A stretch of DNA of 7,257 bases from Clostridia bacterium. Lineage in GTDB: Bacteria; Bacillota_A; Clostridia; Oscillospirales; CAG-272. Both the position numbers and the translations under genes were made by a program. The stretch is from contig JAFQVU010000021.1 in the NCBI GenBank assembly GCA_017407885.1, positions 1 through 7,257 on the forward strand. The letters run 5' to 3'. Each line of letters starts with the position of its first letter. The stretch's first letter is position 1. Below the pieces are notes generated by a model. That model was not told the origin of the DNA. It saw only the letters and a list, made by a program, of their open reading frames with translations, and made no database searches. Positions 1 to 5,740 of the stretch are shown piece by piece.

Positions 1-107
1 AGCGGTGTATGTATGATTTCCGCTTCTGGCAGACGCGTATTGTGCGCATGTGCATTTGACTGACCGAGAACGACAAGTATAGGCGCGGCGTTTTTGGCAA
101 ATTCCAT
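1..107 (-). CDS. Probable SGNH/sialate O-acetylesterase-type hydrolase, N-terminus only
   Basis: Only the first 35 codons are present; the gene runs off the left edge. The reading frame opens with ATG at 107, which shares its first base with the last base of the acyl-CoA synthetase stop codon (TAATG). A GGAG ribosome binding site lies 8 nt upstream at 116-119. After a short hydrophobic strand (ILVV, residues 10-13) comes GQSN at residues 15-18. In SASA/CE6-type carbohydrate esterases of the SGNH superfamily this is block I, with the serine (S17 here) as nucleophile. The His-rich stretch following (residues 20-22) is compatible with that family. There is no signal peptide, so a cytoplasmic enzyme is likely. 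The one-base overlap suggests translational coupling to the synthetase. Family assignment rests on this single motif; the substrate cannot be told. Confidence 0.6.
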   Translation of the reverse strand, partial: MEFAKNAAPILVVLGQSNAHAHNTRLPEAEIIHTP

Positions 108-1795
108 TATTTTTTCTCCGCGTCGTTCTGACGTATCTCAACGCGGCGGATCTTGCCGCTTGTAGTCTTGGGAAGCTCATCGACAAATTCAACCACACGC
201 GGATATTTGTACGGCGCAGTTGTGACCTTGACGTGATTCTGAAGCTCTTTCTTCAACTCGTCTCCGGCTTTATCCTTCCAGCCCTTTGCGAGCACAATAG
301 TTGCCTTTACGACCTGACCGCGTACCGGATCTGGCACCGCGGTAACGGCACATTCAAGCACCGACGGATGTGTAAGCAGTGCGCTTTCAACCTCAAACGG
401 TCCGATGCGGTAACCGGAGCACTTGATGACGTCGTCATTTCGTCCCTCAAACCAGAAGTAACCGTCCGAATCGCGCCATGCCATGTCGCCGGTGTTATAT
501 ACGCCGTTCTTCCACGAACGCGCCATAGCGTCGGGCGCATTGTAATATTCCATGAACAGACCGGTAGGATGCTCGCCCGCATTCTTTATAACGATCGAGC
601 CGACGATACCGTCCTCGCAGGACTTGCCGTTTTCGTCAACTATGTCGATATCATATATCGGCGCCGGTTTACCGGTTGATCCGACCTTGATCTCATCCCA
701 ACCGTAGTTTGCGAGGATTACAGTAGTCTCGGTCTGGCCGAAGCCCTCATGGATTGTGTGTCCGGTAGCTTCCTTGAAACGCTTTACTACCTCGGGATTC
801 AGCGGTTCACCTGCAGTGCCGCAATGATGGATGGTGGAAAAATCGCAGCCCGAAAGATCCTCTTTGATAAGAAAACGGTAGATTGTAGGCGGTGCACAGA
901 ATGTGGTGAGCTTAAGGTGGTCAATCGCGGCAAGCAGCTTCGCCGGAACGAATTTGTCTGTGTCGTATGCAACATTTACCGCTCCGCAGATCCACTGACC
1001 GTAAATCTTGCCCCATGCGAACTTCGCCCAACCGGAGTCAGACACGGTAAGATGTCTGCCCTCGTCCTCGACCTTCTGCCAATAATGCGCGGTTGTGATG
1101 TGACCGAGGGGGTAGAGGAAATTGTGAGTAAGCATCTTGGGCATGCCGGATGTACCCGAGGTGAAGTACATGAGCATGATATCCATGTTTTTTGTCGCCG
1201 CATCGCCCATGGGACGTGCCCACTCGCACGATGCATCGCGTGTAAGTGCGCGCATATCGAGAAATTCATCGCCGTAACGCTCGGAAATGCCGTCGCCAAC
1301 AAGTCCGACATGGCGAAGAGTAGTACACTTTTCGCGGCAGTTACGGATGTGACCTATGATAACATCATCCTCAGCTGCAATAACCATGCGCACCTCAGCC
1401 GACTCGCAGCGGTAAACAATATCCTTTTCGGTAAGCTGGAAAGATGCTGGGATAGCAACAGCACCCATTTTGCAGAGTGCGACGAGGGTAAACCACACCT
1501 CGGGACGCTGCTTTAAGATGAGCATAACGCGCTCACCCTTTTTGATGCCGAGTGAAGTGAGCACATTGGCGATACGGTCGGACTGCTCCTTGATATCGGC
1601 GAAGGTGAAATGCTTCTCGTCACCGTCGTCGTTGAGCCAGATGAGCGCCGGCTTTGTCGGCTCGAGATGTGCGTACTCGTCGATAATATCATAGCCGAAG
1701 TTGAAGCTTTCGGGAATGTTTAATTTATAGTTAGCCTTGAAATCCTCGTAACTCTCAAAGTCGATACGCGGCAGATATTTTGATAAGAAATTCAT
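107..1795 (-). CDS. AMP-forming acyl-CoA synthetase, medium-chain (MACS/ACSM-like) type
   Basis: This 562-residue enzyme of the ANL superfamily should activate a carboxylic acid to acyl-AMP and then acyl-CoA in the cytoplasm. The core motifs are in order: P-loop-like YFTSGTSGMPK (210-220), GFGQTET (351-357), NTGD (434-437), hinge GRNDDVIKCSGYRIGP (451-466), and PKTTSGK (542-548) with K548 as the expected adenylation lysine. SGWAKFAWGKIYGQW (254-268) is typical of the medium-chain acyl-CoA synthetase branch rather than classical acetyl-CoA synthetase; length also fits that branch. The real substrate (short-chain, medium-chain or aromatic acid) cannot be read from sequence. Translation starts at ATG 1795; AAGG lies about 13 nt upstream, a rather long spacing. 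The gene begins 21 nt after the XRE-cupin regulator and overlaps the next gene by one base, so all three are probably one operon controlled by that regulator. Confidence 0.93.
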   Translation of the reverse strand: MNFLSKYLPRIDFESYEDFKANYKLNIPESFNFGYDIIDEYAHLEPTKPALIWLNDDGDEKHFTFADIKEQSDRIANVLTSLGIKKGERVMLILKQRPEVWFTLVALCKMGAVAIPASFQLTEKDIVYRCESAEVRMVIAAEDDVIIGHIRNCREKCTTLRHVGLVGDGISERYGDEFLDMRALTRDASCEWARPMGDAATKNMDIMLMYFTSGTSGMPKMLTHNFLYPLGHITTAHYWQKVEDEGRHLTVSDSGWAKFAWGKIYGQWICGAVNVAYDTDKFVPAKLLAAIDHLKLTTFCAPPTIYRFLIKEDLSGCDFSTIHHCGTAGEPLNPEVVKRFKEATGHTIHEGFGQTETTVILANYGWDEIKVGSTGKPAPIYDIDIVDENGKSCEDGIVGSIVIKNAGEHPTGLFMEYYNAPDAMARSWKNGVYNTGDMAWRDSDGYFWFEGRNDDVIKCSGYRIGPFEVESALLTHPSVLECAVTAVPDPVRGQVVKATIVLAKGWKDKAGDELKKELQNHVKVTTAPYKYPRVVEFVDELPKTTSGKIRRVEIRQNDAEKK

Positions 1796-1816
1796 TTGAT
1801 TTACTGATCCTTTTTA

Positions 1817-2380
1817 TTATTTTCTTTTCATGTTTTCATTGATTACGGTGAGGAATTTCGACACCGTGCCAATAGCGCGCTGACCGTGCGGAATCGCCGG
1901 GTTGAAATAGATTGAATCCCCCGCGCGGAGTATGTATTCACGGTCTCCGAGCTGAACAGCAACAGTACCCTCAAGCACCATATTGAATTCCTGTCCCGCA
2001 TGTGTTACAAGGTCGGGCGTTTTGCTCTCGGGATCGAGAGTTACTATCATAGGTTCCATCTCGCGGTCAATATAATTATATGCCAGCGAGGAGAATTTGT
2101 AACCTGCATAGCGCTCAACATCAAGTCCGTTGCCCTGACGTACAAGCGTGTAGTCAACCATGCGCGGCTCATCGCCGAGAAGAAGTACAGTCGGGTCAAC
2201 GCCAAGCTCGGTTGCGATTGAATACAGCTTGCCGACAGGGATGTCACATTCGGCGTTTTCATATGAATCATAAACTTCACGGGACACGCCGATTTTTTCG
2301 GCAATGACACCTGCATCAATATCGAGTATATCACGAAGCTCGCGCACTCGCGCGGCGATTTGTTCTACCTGAGGCAGCAT
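1817..2380 (-). CDS. XRE-family transcriptional regulator with C-terminal cupin domain
   Basis: The protein has 187 residues when started at ATG 2380, where AGGAAG is 7 nt upstream. The frame is open to a TTG at 2398, but that codon has no ribosome binding site, and the SD lies inside the extension. Residues 5-68 form a helix-turn-helix of the XRE type (GVIAEKIGVSREVYDSYENA; IPVGKLYSIATELGVDP). Residues 95-183 form a small cupin: motif 1 around H127, E131 and G138, and motif 2 from G154 through P161 to H165. The first metal-binding histidine of the usual HxH pair appears to be replaced (T126 or nearby), so the metal or ligand site may be altered. XRE-cupin proteins commonly sense small molecules and control adjacent metabolic genes. 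As first gene of the operon it probably regulates itself and the downstream acyl-CoA synthetase; the ligand might be a carboxylate or acyl-CoA, which is inference. Confidence 0.9.
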   Translation of the reverse strand: MLPQVEQIAARVRELRDILDIDAGVIAEKIGVSREVYDSYENAECDIPVGKLYSIATELGVDPTVLLLGDEPRMVDYTLVRQGNGLDVERYAGYKFSSLAYNYIDREMEPMIVTLDPESKTPDLVTHAGQEFNMVLEGTVAVQLGDREYILRAGDSIYFNPAIPHGQRAIGTVSKFLTVINENMKRK

Positions 2381-2387
2381 AATAAAT

Positions 2388-2395
2388 CTTCCTTT
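2388..2395 (-). promoter_or_regulatory. Ribosome binding site fixing the XRE-cupin start
   Basis: AAAGGAAG on the minus strand lies 7 nt before ATG 2380. It overlaps the longer open frame that begins with TTG at 2398, so it decides for the shorter 187-residue protein. Confidence 0.8.
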
Positions 2396-2421
2396 CAAAA
2401 ATAAATATAAATATTCATTAT

Positions 2422-2450
2422 ATTATATCATATTATGACGGCAATTGCAA
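2422..2450 (-). promoter_or_regulatory. Sigma-A-type promoter of the regulator/acyl-CoA synthetase operon
   Basis: On the minus strand, TTGCAA (2445-2450) is followed after exactly 17 bp by TATAAT (2422-2427). Transcription would start near 2415 and give a leader of about 35 nt. Two palindromes overlap the promoter: GCAATTGC (2441-2448) on the -35 side, and TCATA-T-TATGA (2428-2438) in the spacer. They are candidate operators for the XRE-cupin protein itself. The promoter call is from consensus match only. Confidence 0.75.
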
Positions 2451-2560
2451 GTAGAATTTTACACAAATCGGAAATTATGCGCTTGGTTTTGAGACTTATT
2501 TAAAAAAGAGCGGTTATTTGTAAATATTTAACCGGTTCTATTTATTTTTTTGCGTGTTTG

Positions 2561-2569
2561 TGTTATAAT
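2561..2569 (+). promoter_or_regulatory. Extended -10 promoter of the XRE/zinc-ribbon gene
   Basis: TGTTATAAT is a perfect extended -10 (TGn plus TATAAT). The region 17 bp upstream (TTATTT, 2541-2546) is a poor -35, as is common when the TGn extension is present. Transcription would start near 2576 and leave a leader of about 115 nt before the GTG start at 2691. AACCGGTT (2530-2537) lies just upstream of the -35 position, where a regulator could act. Confidence 0.6.
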
Positions 2570-2601
2570 CTTTTTTGGATATTACTCGTTGCCAATACCC
2601 T

Positions 2602-2683
2602 ACCGTTGGTTGATATCTCCCCTTTCAACCGTTGGTGTGTGGATTTTCGGGGCGGAATACTGTATAATTGAAATGAAAGGAGG
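2602..2683 (+). promoter_or_regulatory. Possible SD-sequestering leader structure
   Basis: In the leader of the XRE/zinc-ribbon gene, CCTTTCA (2621-2627) is exactly complementary to TGAAAGG (2674-2680), which includes most of the Shine-Dalgarno sequence AAAGGAGG (2676-2683). The same segment overlaps an alternative hairpin, GGTTGA (2608-2613) with TCAACC (2625-2630). The two pairings cannot form together. This has the geometry of a translational on/off switch, but the stems are short (6-7 bp) and could be chance. No known riboswitch class is recognised. Confidence 0.25.
2676..2683 (+). promoter_or_regulatory. Ribosome binding site fixing the GTG start at 2691
   Basis: AAAGGAGG is 7 nt before GTG 2691. 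The open frame extends upstream to 2550, but those 47 codons contain the promoter and leader and have no SD, so GTG 2691 is the start. Confidence 0.85.
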
Positions 2684-2690
2684 CAGACGA

Positions 2691-3302
2691 GTGGATCAGA
2701 TAAAGATCGGAAAATTTATCGCCGAATGCAGAAAAAACAATAATCTTACACAAATGCAGTTGGCGGAAAAATTGCACATCACAGACAGGGCTGTATCAAA
2801 ATGGGAGACGGGAAAATCGATGCCCGATTCTTCGATAATGCTCGAGCTTTGCGATGTTCTTGGAATTAGTGTAAACGATTTACTTTGTGGGGAGGTAGTT
2901 GCAATGGATAATTATAAGGAAAAATCGGAGCAGATGCTCCTTGAGATGATGAAGCAGAAGGAAGAATCGGACAGACAGCTCTTGTCTCTTGAAATACTTA
3001 TCGGCACTTTTTCGGTTATTATCCTTTTGGGATTTACGTTTGTTGCGGCGCTTTTTCAAATGGCGGATTGGTTAAGGGTATGTCTTGTCTTGTTGGGCTT
3101 TATCATAGGCATGATCGGCATTGCATTTGCACTTAGAATAGAGCAGACTGCCGGATACTATGAGTGCTCTGAATGTCATCACAGATATGTTCCGACATAC
3201 AAGAGCGTATTCTGGGCAATGCACTTGGGCAGAACAAGATATATGAAGTGTCCGAAATGCGGCAAAAGGTCTTGGCAGAAAAAGGTACTGACCAAGGAAT
3301 AA
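2691..3302 (+). CDS. XRE DNA-binding protein with two membrane helices and a zinc ribbon
   Basis: The product has 203 residues from GTG 2691. Residues 5-66 are a classical XRE helix-turn-helix (NNLTQMQLAEKLHITDRAVSKWETGKSMP, a pattern widespread in Bacillota phage-type and chromosomal regulators). Residues 73-98 are charged and probably helical. Two hydrophobic segments follow at about 101-121 and 127-149, separated by a short loop (MADW), so both ends should be cytoplasmic. A C-terminal zinc ribbon has CxxC pairs C159/C162 and C187/C190 around an aromatic, basic stretch (YVPTYKSVFWAMH, GRTRYMK). It probably acts as a membrane-tethered DNA-binding regulator; the signal and targets are unknown. 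Similar unnamed proteins occur across clostridia. It has its own promoter and faces the radical SAM gene tail to tail across a shared terminator. Confidence 0.9.
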   Translation: MDQIKIGKFIAECRKNNNLTQMQLAEKLHITDRAVSKWETGKSMPDSSIMLELCDVLGISVNDLLCGEVVAMDNYKEKSEQMLLEMMKQKEESDRQLLSLEILIGTFSVIILLGFTFVAALFQMADWLRVCLVLLGFIIGMIGIAFALRIEQTAGYYECSECHHRYVPTYKSVFWAMHLGRTRYMKCPKCGKRSWQKKVLTKE

Positions 3303-3328
3303 ATCAGACATCTGCCAATAAAAAACGT

Positions 3329-3354
3329 ATCCCTCGCCCATTTGGGCGAGGGAT
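3329..3354. terminator. Bidirectional intrinsic terminator between convergent genes
   Basis: An 11-bp perfect stem (ATCCCTCGCCC, 3329-3339, with its complement 3344-3354) closes a 4-nt loop. Read on the minus strand it is followed shortly by a run of six T (complement of 3320-3325), making a good terminator for the radical SAM gene. On the plus strand the trailing sequence (TTCGATTTA) is a weaker U-tract that would still serve the XRE/zinc-ribbon gene. Confidence 0.88.
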
Positions 3355-3369
3355 TTCGATTTATATGTA

Positions 3370-3963
3370 TTACAGCATTTCGCGCACACGAAGTGTAACA
3401 CCAACGCTGTCGGCAATATTCTGACAGATATCAATATCGCTGTCGGGAATTGAGCCGCGCACAACCGATAAAACTACATTCGGTACGTAGTCCTTGACAC
3501 GTCTTGCAAAGTCGATAAGCGCATCGAAGGATGCCTCGCCGAACTCTGAATGGCATACGTCCTGATAACTCTTTGCGTTAGCGCAGTTAAGGCTTATCGA
3601 AACAGTATCAAAACAGCCTGCAAATTCGGGTGTGGTATCGCGCTTATTAATAAGGTCGGAGTGACCGTTTGTGTTCATTCGTATTTTGATGTCGTGTGAT
3701 GCCTTTATTTTGCGGCATACCCACAGGATATCGTCAAGGCGCTCGGTCGGCTCACCGTAGCCGCAGAATACCAATTCGGGGTATGAAGAAAGGTCGCGCT
3801 TTTCAATGTCAGCGAGTATTTCCTCGCGCGTCGGCTCGCTATCAAGCCACAGATCACCGTACAGCTCCTCGCCGTGTGAGCGTACACAGAAGTCGCAGGA
3901 GTTTGAACAGCGGTTGGTGGTGTTGACGTACAGCGAATCGCCGACAACATATGTAATAGTCAT
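3370..3963 (-). CDS. Radical SAM protein, TatD-associated type
   Basis: This 197-residue protein starts at ATG 3963, with AGGAGA 7 nt upstream (3971-3976). The frame is open further, to 4128, but that extension runs through a terminator and antisense-frame ferredoxin sequence, so it is not coding. Near the N-terminus NTTNRCSNSCDFC carries the radical SAM CxxxCxxC motif (C19, C23, C26), which binds the [4Fe-4S] cluster that cleaves S-adenosylmethionine. FCGYGEPTE (66-73) is the GGE-like SAM-binding strand, and later strands (RMNTNGH, 95-101; SISLNC, 122-127; LSVVRG, 165-170) complete a short partial TIM barrel. Its size and the YVVGDSLYVN start resemble the family annotated as TatD-linked radical SAM proteins; no tatD gene is in the window. 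Its reaction is unknown. It follows the ferredoxin gene across a hairpin terminator. The ferredoxin could supply electrons, which is inference. Confidence 0.88.
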   Translation of the reverse strand: MTITYVVGDSLYVNTTNRCSNSCDFCVRSHGEELYGDLWLDSEPTREEILADIEKRDLSSYPELVFCGYGEPTERLDDILWVCRKIKASHDIKIRMNTNGHSDLINKRDTTPEFAGCFDTVSISLNCANAKSYQDVCHSEFGEASFDALIDFARRVKDYVPNVVLSVVRGSIPDSDIDICQNIADSVGVTLRVREML

Positions 3964-3970
3964 AACAATA

Positions 3971-3976
3971 TCTCCT
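3971..3976 (-). promoter_or_regulatory. Ribosome binding site of the radical SAM gene
   Basis: AGGAGA on the minus strand lies 7 nt before ATG 3963. It decides the start against the longer open frame, and sits only 13 nt after the T-run of the preceding terminator. Confidence 0.85.
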
Positions 3977-3989
3977 AAAATTATCTGAC

Positions 3990-4018
3990 AAAAACGCCGC
4001 CGTATTCGGCGGCGTTTT
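3990..4018 (-). terminator. Strong intrinsic terminator after the ferredoxin gene
   Basis: AAAACGCCGCCG (3991-4002) pairs perfectly over 12 bp with CGGCGGCGTTTT (4007-4018) around a 4-nt loop. On the minus strand the stem ends in five T (complement of 3990-3994). It starts 12 nt after the ferredoxin stop codon. Because the radical SAM start codon is only 26 nt further on, the element also behaves as an attenuator or partial terminator between the two genes. Confidence 0.9.
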
Positions 4019-4030
4019 ATGTATCTGAAA

Positions 4031-4201
4031 TTATTCAGCCTTGGGAGCATCAACGGGGCAAGCACCTGCGCATGCGCCGCACTCGATGCACTCATCTGCG
4101 TTGATCTCGTACTTACCGTCTGCTTCAACGATGCAGCCTACGGGACATTCGTCAGCACAAGCGCCGCAAGCGATGCAATCATCGGAAATCTTATATGCCA
4201 T
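4031..4201 (-). CDS. Clostridial-type 2[4Fe-4S] ferredoxin
   Basis: This 56-residue gene is easily missed because of its size. It starts at ATG 4201 with GGAGGT 9 nt upstream (4211-4216) and ends in TAA at 4031. Two CxxCxxCxxxCP motifs, C9-C12-C15-C19 and C38-C41-C44-C48, bind two low-potential [4Fe-4S] clusters; the fourth cysteine of each motif completes the opposite cluster. The start MAYKISDDCIACGAC and the end close to CPVDAP match the classic small clostridial ferredoxins in length and layout. It is a soluble electron carrier, for example for pyruvate:ferredoxin oxidoreductase, hydrogenase or radical SAM enzymes. A ninth cysteine (C23, in CPVGC) lies outside the standard set. It has its own promoter downstream of ricT and a strong terminator behind it, suggesting abundant, largely monocistronic expression. 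Confidence 0.96.
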   Translation of the reverse strand: MAYKISDDCIACGACADECPVGCIVEADGKYEINADECIECGACAGACPVDAPKAE

Positions 4202-4243
4202 TTCAAATACACCTCCGTGTTTAATATTTTGCTTACGTATTTT

Positions 4244-4271
4244 ATTGTATCATAAAATTTTAAAAATGCAA
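4244..4271 (-). promoter_or_regulatory. Promoter of the ferredoxin gene
   Basis: On the minus strand, TTGCAT (4266-4271) and TACAAT (4244-4249) are spaced by 16 bp, with a TGA extension directly before the -10. The A/T-rich spacer includes AAAATTTT. Transcription would start near 4237 and give a leader of about 36 nt. No convincing terminator lies between ricT (stop at 4318) and this promoter; only a 6-bp TTACAG/CTGTAA inverted repeat with a long loop (4276-4314) is seen, so some readthrough from ricT is likely. Confidence 0.7.
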
Positions 4272-4317
4272 GGGGTTACAGTAAAATTTCATATTCTATT
4301 CATAATTGCTGTAATAA

Positions 4318-5703
4318 TTACTCGTTTTCTGCGGTATCTTTGGGTTTTACGCCCTTTCCGCCGATAACCTTAACATCGTCTCTGTGGTAGACCTTGGGCG
4401 GGATCATTTCAGCTTTTGTTCCGAAACGCACACGGACAAGACCGGCAAGAGGCTGCACCTCAATGACAGTACCTTCACCGTCGGGGGTGGCAACTATCTG
4501 ATCGACCTTGGGAGTCTTCTTTATCTCTTCCTGATAGGTATCGTGCTCGTAGCGCAGACAGCACATAAGACGTCCACACGCACCCGATATCTTCGCGGAA
4601 TTGAGCGAAAGATTCTGCTCCTTTGCCATTTTTATCGAAACCTGTACAAAATCGGACAGGAACGTTTTACAGCAGAACGGACGCCCGCAAATACCGATTC
4701 CGCCGAGCAGCTTGGTCTCATCGCGTATACCGATTTGGCGAAGCTCGATTCTGGTACGGAATTCGGCGGCGAGGTCCTTTACAAGCTCACGGAAGTCCAC
4801 ACGGCCTTCGGCTGTGAAGTAAAAGAGCAGCTTGGAGCCGTCAAAGGCAAGCTCGACATCAATAAGCTTCATACCGAGCTTGTGCTCGAGCACCTTCTGC
4901 GAGCAGACCTCAAAGGCGTTTTTTTCACGCACTACATTAGCCTCATGCTTGGATATATCCTCGGTTGTCGCACGGCGAAGAACTGTGCGAAGCGGAAGTA
5001 CGACTTCACGCTCAGTAACGGTGCGGTTTACGATATCGCAAATACCGAACTCAAGACCGCGCGAGGTCTCGACGATTACGCTTTCGCCGTATGCGAGCTT
5101 CAAGCCGTTAGGATCAAAATAGTATATCTTACCGCCGGATTTGAAACGGATACCGACGATCTCGTATTTCTTCAGTTCAACCTCAGGTTCATTAATGGAC
5201 TCATAGTCCTCGATGCGCTTTGCATCTGCACTTGTGATCGAGTTCAGTTCTTCTACGATCTCATCATCAATGCTTCCTGCCGTGGCGATGTATTCACTGT
5301 ACGACGGAGCTGTATCGGCAGAATTATTGCTCGTTTCAACTTCGGATGCGTTTTCGACTGCCGAGTTTTCACTTGCGGAGATGTTTGTATTCTCGCGACG
5401 GCGGTCATTGCGGCGATGACGCGAATGATGCGGGCGGTTATTACCGTTGTGAGCTGCCGCGCCGTTGTTAGCGCTGCGGTTGTTTATATTAATCGCTGTT
5501 TTCTGTGCTTCTGTCGGGGGGATGTCATAACGACCGGGACGTACAGTAATCGAATCTCCGGATGTATTCTGTGGCGCCTGTGCTGATTGAGTGTTTTCAG
5601 AAGAACGTTTCTGCTTTCTGCGATGGTTATGCCAATGATGCGGCTTTTTATTTCCGTTGTTCCCGGAGTGATTGCCTCGGGGAGTTTTTTCATGGTTGTC
5701 CAT
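4318..5703 (-). CDS. ricT: RicT/YaaT (PSP1 family) Fe-S protein with long N-terminal extension
   Basis: The C-terminal part (about residues 179-448) is the PSP1/YaaT domain: it begins near YEIVGIRFKSGGKIYYF and carries conserved cysteines in GICGRPFCCKTF (C339, C344, C345) and SGACGRLMCCLRYE (C376, C381, C382). In Bacillus subtilis RicT joins RicA and RicF in an Fe-S complex that works with RNase Y in mRNA maturation and affects sporulation and competence; a similar role here is inference. The protein has 461 residues, well above the roughly 275 of B. subtilis YaaT, because of about 175 extra N-terminal residues: low complexity, rich in Asn, His, Arg and Ser, then acidic (about 111-175). Two related basic blocks contain PHH followed by R/H-rich sequence (21-33 and 91-104). 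ATG 5703 is the only possible start, since an in-frame stop lies two codons upstream; its SD (AAGG, about 11 nt away) is weak. The gene follows holB by 67 nt. Confidence 0.92.
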   Translation of the reverse strand: MDNHEKTPRGNHSGNNGNKKPHHWHNHRRKQKRSSENTQSAQAPQNTSGDSITVRPGRYDIPPTEAQKTAININNRSANNGAAAHNGNNRPHHSRHRRNDRRRENTNISASENSAVENASEVETSNNSADTAPSYSEYIATAGSIDDEIVEELNSITSADAKRIEDYESINEPEVELKKYEIVGIRFKSGGKIYYFDPNGLKLAYGESVIVETSRGLEFGICDIVNRTVTEREVVLPLRTVLRRATTEDISKHEANVVREKNAFEVCSQKVLEHKLGMKLIDVELAFDGSKLLFYFTAEGRVDFRELVKDLAAEFRTRIELRQIGIRDETKLLGGIGICGRPFCCKTFLSDFVQVSIKMAKEQNLSLNSAKISGACGRLMCCLRYEHDTYQEEIKKTPKVDQIVATPDGEGTVIEVQPLAGLVRVRFGTKAEMIPPKVYHRDDVKVIGGKGVKPKDTAENE

Positions 5704-5716
5704 AACTTATATGACC

Positions 5717-5740
5717 TTAGCCCATAAATGGGCTTCCTTT
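5717..5740 (-). promoter_or_regulatory. Start-Gly-stop mini-ORF with strong SD ahead of ricT
   Basis: On the minus strand, the SD AAAGGAAG (5733-5740) is followed after 7 nt by ATG GGC TAA (5725-5717), the shortest kind of upstream ORF. Its ATG and GGC lie inside a small hairpin, GCCCAT-TT-ATGGGC (5720-5733). The ricT ATG is 13 nt beyond the mini-ORF stop. This is the best SD in the holB-ricT gap, better than that of ricT itself, so ribosomes may load here and reinitiate at ricT. It is read directly from sequence; a regulatory role is inferred. Confidence 0.35.

Larger units (their letters stand above)
2451..2690. other. Divergent intergenic region with palindromes and repeats
   Basis: No gene is visible in the span between the two divergently transcribed XRE genes (2381-2690, about 310 bp). 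It holds the minus-strand promoter on its left side, then AT-rich sequence. Two abutting perfect palindromes follow, TAAATATTTA (2521-2530) and AACCGGTT (2530-2537), then the plus-strand extended -10 promoter (2561-2569). The nonamer ACCGTTGGT occurs twice in direct orientation (2602-2610 and 2628-2636, 26 bp apart). AACCGGTT and the nonamers share an ACCG core, so they may be related binding sites, but three short sites are weak evidence. Confidence 0.5.

Noticed and set aside
749..1516. A 255-codon open frame antisense to the acyl-CoA synthetase
   Set aside because: It has no SD and no domain; its Cys/Arg-rich composition is typical of antisense frames.
2663..2668. A second TATAAT close to the XRE/zinc-ribbon gene
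   Set aside because: Its transcription start would fall on the SD itself, and no -35 or TGn extension is present.
2550..2690. Upstream extension of the XRE/zinc-ribbon frame
   Set aside because: It covers the promoter and leader and has no SD. The HTH domain begins right after GTG 2691, which has a perfect SD.
3964..4128. N-terminal extension of the radical SAM frame up to 4128
   Set aside because: It runs out of frame through the ferredoxin gene and the terminator. A good SD and ATG at 3963 give the standard family start.
4276..4314. TTACAG/CTGTAA repeat as a terminator for ricT
   Set aside because: The stem is 6 bp with a 27-nt loop and no following T-run adjacent to it, so it is unlikely to terminate transcription.
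4384..5586. A 400-codon open frame on the plus strand, antisense to ricT
   Set aside because: It starts at a GTG with no ribosome binding site, has no recognisable domain, and lies wholly over ricT, whose protein family is certain. It is a codon-bias shadow.
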